This document shows positions 5,780 to 9,986 of a stretch of 9,986 nucleotides of DNA, one piece after another (position 1 is the stretch's first letter; each line of letters starts with the position of its first letter). Location: positions 1 through 9,986 of the forward strand of contig JBFGIA010000083.1 of assembly GCA_041577935.1 (NCBI GenBank), in the 5' to 3' direction. Position numbers and translations under genes: made by a program. Source of the DNA: CAMYLR01 sp041577935. Its GTDB lineage: Bacteria; Gemmatimonadota; Gemmatimonadetes; JACCXV01; JAHWKZ01. Under the pieces are notes generated by a model. It did no database searches, was not told the DNA's origin, and saw nothing but the letters and a program-made list of their open reading frames with translations.

Positions 5780-8725
5780 ATGGCCATACTTAAACGTCGC
5801 CTCGCCGCTATTTGGTTCGCTGACATCGTCGGCTACAGCGAACTCTCACATAAAGACGAGAGCCGGGCGCTCGAGATCATCCAACTCTTCCAAACAATGG
5901 CGCGCCGTATCGTCGATCAATACGGCGGAAACCTCGTAAAATTTCTCGGCGACGGCGCCCTCGCTGAGTTTCCGAGCACCGAAGCCGCCGTTCGCGCGGC
6001 CTGTACACTGCGCACCGTCTTCGCCGATCAAACCGTAGCCAAGAATCTCGGAGACATGAGCCTCCATATCGGGGTGCATGTGGGCGAGATCGCCACTTCA
6101 CCCGACGGGGATGTCTACGGCGATGGCGTCAACGCCACGGCGCGAATCATGAATCTCGCCGAGCCGGGGCAGGTACTCGTCAGTCAGGACGTTTGGCGCC
6201 AGTTGCGGCAGCGCAAGGAGTTCGAGTTCGGCGAGTTGGACAAGCACGAGCTTAGAGGCGCCGGTCGTCACGGGGTCTGCACAGTCGAGGTATCCGGAGA
6301 AGAAGCTTCCATTGAGTGGTCTGAGGCCGAGCCCCCAACGGTCGAGATGGCGTCATCGCTCTTCGGGGAACTTCGACGGCGGCACGTGTTCCGCGTAGCT
6401 GTTGCGTACGCCATCGCCGCGTGGCTCGTCACTCAAATCGCAGCCATCGTCGTCCCGGCTCTCTTTCTGCCAGCATGGATGACCCGTACGGTCATCGTTC
6501 TCGCCATGCTCGGCTTCCCCCTCGCACTCGTGCTCGCCTGGGCATTCGAGCTTACGCCCGAAGGTGTACGCCGGACGCCGTCAATCGAAACGGGGCTCAC
6601 CCAGCCACGGGGCATAACGTGGTTGCGGTCAAAAGAGCTTGTGGCGGCCGCCGCAATCGTGGGGATCTTGGCGGTTTCCTGGATGGCGTGGAAGCGGTTG
6701 CCACTGGGTCCCCCGACACTATCAGCGTCGACCGTCGTGGTCCTGCCGTTCAATACCCGCGGCGGTGGTGAGATCGAGTACCTCCGCGCAGGTATGGTGA
6801 GCCTCATATCGACAAAGCTGGGTGGGGTTGAACAAATCCAACGCGTCGATCCCCACGCGGTGCTCGAGTTCATCGACCGGAGCGACTTGCGAGGAATCGA
6901 TCCACAGTCTGCGCAGGCCGTAGCCGAGCGCTTCGGCGCTGGGTTCTACGTCTTGGGCAACATCGTAGAAGTAGGCGATCAACTGCACCTTGACGCATCG
7001 CTCTACGAGGCGGGAAAGACCGGTGACCCCGTCGCCCAAGTCAGCGTTCAGGGTGAGGCGGAAGGGTTGATGGGACTGGTGGACCAACTCGTCGGGATGC
7101 TGCTCGCCGCCCAGCTCGATGAATCCGGTAGCCAGCTTACCAACCTCGCTGCGATGACCACCGACTCACTCGATGCGCTCAAGGCTTACATCGATGGTGA
7201 GCGGAAACTGCGCGCCGGACTTTTCGAAGACGCAGCCGAGGCGTTTCAGCGCGCGGTGACAATCGACCGTCGGTACGCGCTGGCTCATTACCGGCTCGGG
7301 ATTGCGGCTTCATGGATTCCCAGCTACGGGACGCTCGAGCAGGCGCTCGACGACATGCTTCGGCATAGCGCCCGTCTGTCCCCACAGGATCGAGTGCTCG
7401 TCGAGGCGTTCTACGCCGCGGAAACCAACCAGCCGGCCAAAGCGAGGGACCTTCTCCGCCCCTATCTGAGGGCTCACCCCGATGATGTCGAGGCGTTGTA
7501 CATCTATGGAGACGTTCTCTTCCGATACAATGCGCTCCGCGGTCGACCGTTGACCGAGGCGAAGCAGCCGTTCGAGCGGGTCATCGAGCTGGACTCGGAT
7601 CTTCTCAACGTCTTGGCAAAACGCCTCATGGCCATCGCCGCCGTCGAGGGTGACTTCGCGGCCATCGATTCGTTGATCGTCCGCATCGATCCGGCCACCG
7701 TTTCAGCGCTCCAGTGGAGAGCCGTCCGTGCCTTCGCGAGCGGCTCCACCGCGGACCAGCGTCAAGCGTTGACCGAGCTGCGTCAAGCCGCAGACCAACC
7801 TCTTCTCGGGGCCGTTTACAGACTCGCGGCCTATTCCCCCGGCGCGCGTGGAGCAGAGCCAGCCGCGCGCCTGCTGCTCGATCCAGAACGGCCCGCGTAC
7901 ATCAACCGATTCGGGCGCATGTTCTTGTTCACGCTGAACGTTCAGGGAGGACGGTGGCAGACCGCTATAGCTCAAATCGATTCTCTCAAGCTGATCGACC
8001 CGACCCGGGCCGCGAGAGCGTTCGAGTTCGAGGGTGTCTACGCAGCGATGCCGTCTCTCGCGTTGACGGAAGAAGAACTCCAAGTCGTAAGGAACAACCT
8101 GATCGAGTGGAACCCAGACGAGGTGACCGATTGGACGAGTGGAACAGCAAAGTCACTCGGTTTTCATCCGCTGTACCGTCACTACCTGATCGGGTTGCTG
8201 GGGGTGCGCCTGGACAATCGGCGTGACACATCCGACGCCATCAAGGAGCTGCAAAACTGGCAGGGAGAATCGTCCGACATCGACAATTTGGGCCGGTTCC
8301 TGGCACGTCGGCTCGAGGGCCACGTCGCGCGCATGGAGGGTCAGGCGCAGGCGGCTCTCGCCGCATTCGGAGAGCCGGCCCCGGAGCTGCCGGTGGGAGA
8401 GCTGGACAACTCGCCCGTACTTGCCCAACCATACGAGTTGTTCGCCCGCGCGGAGCTACTGCGGGAGCTCGATCAGGTCGAAGACGCGCGAGCGTTGTAT
8501 CAAGTCATCACCGAGGGAACCGGCTGGTTCCATCAGCCCTTCGCACCCATCGCTCATCTTCGTCTCGCCGAGATGTACGAACGTGATGACGACACCGACA
8601 AGGCGATAAACCACTACTCACGCTTCATCGATTACTGGAACGAGTGCGATGAGCAGTTGCGCCCGGTCGTCACGAACGCCAGAGAGCGCGTGAACGCGCT
8701 GAGTGCAAATACGGCTGCGAGCTAG
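5780..8725 (+). CDS. Membrane class III adenylyl cyclase with TolB-like and TPR domains
   Basis: From ATG 5780 the product is 981 residues. Residues about 5-172 are a class III cyclase domain with every expected catalytic position: metal-binding Asp15 (FADIVGYS) and Asp58 (FLGDG), Lys54 and Asp111 for adenine recognition, and Asn118 and Arg122 (VNATAR) for the transition state. It should make cAMP from ATP. Three hydrophobic segments follow (about 206-230, 236-256, 287-304), with the familiar LAWAFELTPEGVRR after the second. The odd number puts the cyclase in the cytoplasm and the rest outside. About 316-450 is a TolB N-terminal-like domain (STVVVLPFNTRGGGEIEYLRAG). From about 465 on are TPRs (for example EDAAEAFQRAVTIDRRYALAHY), ending in the usual LAEMYERDDDTDKAINHYSRFIDYW. 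The upstream TTG at 5732 would add 16 untypical residues. There is no clear ribosome site before 5780; homology sets the start. Confidence 0.92.
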   Translation: MAILKRRLAAIWFADIVGYSELSHKDESRALEIIQLFQTMARRIVDQYGGNLVKFLGDGALAEFPSTEAAVRAACTLRTVFADQTVAKNLGDMSLHIGVHVGEIATSPDGDVYGDGVNATARIMNLAEPGQVLVSQDVWRQLRQRKEFEFGELDKHELRGAGRHGVCTVEVSGEEASIEWSEAEPPTVEMASSLFGELRRRHVFRVAVAYAIAAWLVTQIAAIVVPALFLPAWMTRTVIVLAMLGFPLALVLAWAFELTPEGVRRTPSIETGLTQPRGITWLRSKELVAAAAIVGILAVSWMAWKRLPLGPPTLSASTVVVLPFNTRGGGEIEYLRAGMVSLISTKLGGVEQIQRVDPHAVLEFIDRSDLRGIDPQSAQAVAERFGAGFYVLGNIVEVGDQLHLDASLYEAGKTGDPVAQVSVQGEAEGLMGLVDQLVGMLLAAQLDESGSQLTNLAAMTTDSLDALKAYIDGERKLRAGLFEDAAEAFQRAVTIDRRYALAHYRLGIAASWIPSYGTLEQALDDMLRHSARLSPQDRVLVEAFYAAETNQPAKARDLLRPYLRAHPDDVEALYIYGDVLFRYNALRGRPLTEAKQPFERVIELDSDLLNVLAKRLMAIAAVEGDFAAIDSLIVRIDPATVSALQWRAVRAFASGSTADQRQALTELRQAADQPLLGAVYRLAAYSPGARGAEPAARLLLDPERPAYINRFGRMFLFTLNVQGGRWQTAIAQIDSLKLIDPTRAARAFEFEGVYAAMPSLALTEEELQVVRNNLIEWNPDEVTDWTSGTAKSLGFHPLYRHYLIGLLGVRLDNRRDTSDAIKELQNWQGESSDIDNLGRFLARRLEGHVARMEGQAQAALAAFGEPAPELPVGELDNSPVLAQPYELFARAELLRELDQVEDARALYQVITEGTGWFHQPFAPIAHLRLAEMYERDDDTDKAINHYSRFIDYWNECDEQLRPVVTNARERVNALSANTAAS

Positions 8726-8765
8726 GCCGGTCCCCCCCGAGTCTCAGTTAAACTTTCGTCTTCGA

Positions 8766-9023
8766 TTATTCTCCGCGGTCGCCCCCGGGTTCGCGACCAC
8801 CCCCGGGTTCGCGTCCGCCACCGGGTTCGCGGCCGCCACCGGGTTCGCCTTCCTCGCCCGGCTCTCGAGTCTTCTGCGGTTCACGGTCTCCGCCCGGATC
8901 TCCACGGCCTCCGCCGGGGTCCCCGCGACCTCCACCTGGGTCTCCACGACCTCCGCCGGGGTCCCCACGACCTCCGCCCGGATCTCCGCGCGCTTCTTCG
9001 TCACGCTCAAGTTCAGTGACCAC
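8766..9023 (-). CDS. Small disordered protein of Arg-phased Gly/Pro/acidic repeats
   Basis: This 85-residue protein is almost all repeat. After MVTELERDEEA come five 7-residue units of the form RGDPGGG (residues 12-46), six 6-residue units of the form REPGGG (47-82, two of them diverged), and a final RGE. Beyond residue 5 it has no large hydrophobic residue, no aromatic and no cysteine; it is acidic and should be unstructured. No signal peptide is present. The GTG start is supported by AAAGGAGG six bases upstream, the best ribosome site in the window. The frame is also supported by the repeat DNA: units differ at third codon positions while the protein stays constant. It lies 70 bases after the DUF4384 gene and probably shares its transcript. 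The function is unknown; a scaffold, a spacer or a protease target are all possible. Confidence 0.72.
   Translation of the reverse strand: MVTELERDEEARGDPGGGRGDPGGGRGDPGGGRGDPGGGRGDPGGDREPQKTREPGEEGEPGGGREPGGGREPGGGREPGGDRGE
8778..8990. repeat. Two-phase tandem repeat: 21-bp units then 18-bp units
   Basis: Reading the minus strand, five imperfect 21-bp units (8990-8886) are followed without a break by six 18-bp units (8885-8778). The four 18-bp units nearest the stop are the most alike. The change of unit length keeps the reading frame. Confidence 0.9.
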
Positions 9024-9029
9024 GTTCTT

Positions 9030-9037
9030 CCTCCTTT
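9030..9037 (-). promoter_or_regulatory. Strong ribosome binding site of the repeat protein
   Basis: AAAGGAGG on the minus strand stands six bases before the GTG at 9023. It decides between this frame and a longer overlapping frame that starts at a TTG at 9139 without such a site. Confidence 0.8.
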
Positions 9038-9093
9038 CAAGGGAAGTTTGTAGCTTCCTACCGACCGAACAACGGACAGATCATTTCTCGTTC

Positions 9094-9986
9094 TCAGGAC
9101 GAACGCTGTAGATAGAAGGATCGAATCTCTGTCGTCCAATCCTCGATCGGCTCAGGGCGCTTTCGTTTGACATCCCGCGTGGTTACGCCCGCGACAGCCT
9201 GGGACATCAGGCCTTCCAGGAACGACGGAGCCGACGAGCCGGCAAGATCGGCCGACCGCACACTCGCCTGGGACAGAAAGCTGAAATCGGCCTCCTGAAG
9301 CGTCGCGAAGAGCTTGAACGTCTCGATTCCCCCCGGAGGCTGGCCATCGAGCGGATCCGGTGCGAACGGGAAGTTGTCGGGAAGGAAAAGCTCCAGCTCT
9401 TCACCCTTCCTTTCTCCAACCCGGATCGTCTTTCCCGGCTCGATCGGTTCGCTCGCGCCACGTACCGGATGCAGAGCGTCGATCCGGCCGGTGATCCCGA
9501 AGTCGAGAACGCTCACAAACACCGGTGCGTCATGGTTGTTCGTAATCTCGAACGCGATCCGGTCGCCCTCCTCGAAAACCACGTTGCCACCTTGCTCGAC
9601 GGGCGGGTCAACCCACGCTCCATCGACCTGCTTCTTCAGCTTGAAGCCGACACGACCGTTGAGCACGCCGCTCGGATCCGGGTTCTCGATCGCCAGAGCC
9701 TGTTTGTACCGAACCAGCGTTTCGAGGTTGTCCCGGATGATAGATAGGACATCGGTTTCGTCGGCCCGATGTGGCGGCATCAACAGTCGACCCTGCTGGC
9801 CAACCACCGCCCAGGTGGTGGTCTCAATGGACCCGAGCTGCGGGACCGGATCACCGTCCGCGGCCACCTCCCGTGGCGCGAGCAGGTAGACGCGCGCGTC
9901 ACCGTTCGTCCCAATCTCCGCGTTTGTCAGTAGCAACGAGTTCTCGACGATGTTCCGAAAACGGTCGTTGTCGGCCTCGAGATTCG
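9094..9986 (-). CDS. DUF4384 C-terminal part of a probable caspase-like family protein (partial)
   Basis: The frame is open from the right edge of the window to TGA at 9096-9094, giving 296 visible residues; the N-terminal part is missing. A TTG at 9936 could start a shorter protein, but it has no ribosome site and the frame is open beyond it. The first part, about 1-125, contains VYLLAPRE, WAVVGQQGRLLMPP and a helix DVLSIIRDNLETLVRYKQAL. About 135-245 reads as a DUF4384 domain: VVFEEGDRIAFEITNNHDAPVFVSVLDFGITGRIDALHP, then IEPGKTIRV, LELFLPDNFPF and ETFKLFATLQEADFSFLSQ. It ends in a basic segment DVKRKRPEP. DUF4384 commonly follows caspase-like (peptidase C14) domains, and also kinases or CHAT peptidases, so the missing part is likely a protease but this is not seen. 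The small repeat protein follows 70 bases later. Confidence 0.72.
   Translation of the reverse strand, partial: NLEADNDRFRNIVENSLLLTNAEIGTNGDARVYLLAPREVAADGDPVPQLGSIETTTWAVVGQQGRLLMPPHRADETDVLSIIRDNLETLVRYKQALAIENPDPSGVLNGRVGFKLKKQVDGAWVDPPVEQGGNVVFEEGDRIAFEITNNHDAPVFVSVLDFGITGRIDALHPVRGASEPIEPGKTIRVGERKGEELELFLPDNFPFAPDPLDGQPPGGIETFKLFATLQEADFSFLSQASVRSADLAGSSAPSFLEGLMSQAVAGVTTRDVKRKRPEPIEDWTTEIRSFYLQRSS

Noticed and set aside
8726..8765. Terminator between the convergent genes
   Set aside because: No stable stem is visible in these 40 bases.
8778..8990. CRISPR-like array
   Set aside because: The units are contiguous 18- and 21-bp coding repeats without unique spacers.
8886..8990. RGD motifs as integrin-type adhesion sites
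   Set aside because: The protein has no export signal, and RGD arises simply from the Arg-Gly-Asp-Pro repeat.
8703..9053. Plus-strand frame across the repeat region
   Set aside because: It overlaps the end of the cyclase gene and reads the antisense of the repeat protein; no ribosome site or family resemblance.
9042..9058. Small hairpin GGAAG/CTTCC before the repeat protein gene
   Set aside because: A 5-bp stem with 7-base loop and no T-run; too weak to call a terminator or riboswitch.
8744..9139. Longer minus-strand frame of 131 codons over the repeat region
   Set aside because: It begins at a TTG without a ribosome site inside the DUF4384 gene. The third-position variation of the repeats fits the other frame.

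Overview
The window is GC-rich DNA from a bacterium. It encodes exported or lipid-anchored proteins and class III nucleotide cyclases. The style fits Gemmatimonadota or a similar marine or soil lineage (Acidobacteriota is an alternative): glycine-zipper exported proteins, a cyclase-TolB-TPR receptor, SnoaL-like lipoproteins and a DUF4384 protein. This placement is inference from protein style, not from a marker gene. No rRNA, tRNA, CRISPR array, transposase or phage gene is visible, and no gene-free stretch exceeds 300 bases.

Left part (1-3097, all minus strand). A FecR-like exported protein (2165-3097) overlaps by ATGA a probable lipoprotein with Ig-like and beta-rich domains (942-2168). This pair appears to end at an intrinsic terminator (894-953) whose stem uses the last codons of the lipoprotein gene. 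A glycine-zipper exported protein (223-777) follows. Then comes the N-terminus of a soluble-type class III cyclase (1-201), cut by the window edge.

Middle part (3188-5642, minus strand). A SnoaL/DUF4440-like lipoprotein, a GcvT/DmdA-like folate-dependent enzyme and a second SnoaL-like lipoprotein run in one direction. Only short gaps separate them and a strong hairpin terminator (3188-3214) follows the last. The second lipoprotein ends in an exactly duplicated 24-bp unit that encodes two Cys-Cys pairs.

Right part. From a divergent control region (5643-5779) with a perfect 16-bp palindrome and a TATAAT box, a 981-residue membrane adenylyl cyclase receptor (5780-8725) runs on the plus strand. 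All recognised catalytic residues are present, followed by three membrane segments, a TolB-like domain and TPRs. It converges on a minus-strand pair. The first of these is the C-terminal part of a DUF4384 protein, a domain often found behind caspase-like peptidases, cut by the right edge (9094-9986). The second is an 85-residue disordered protein made almost wholly of Arg-phased Gly/Pro/acidic repeats (8766-9023). That last pair is the most unusual item in the window.
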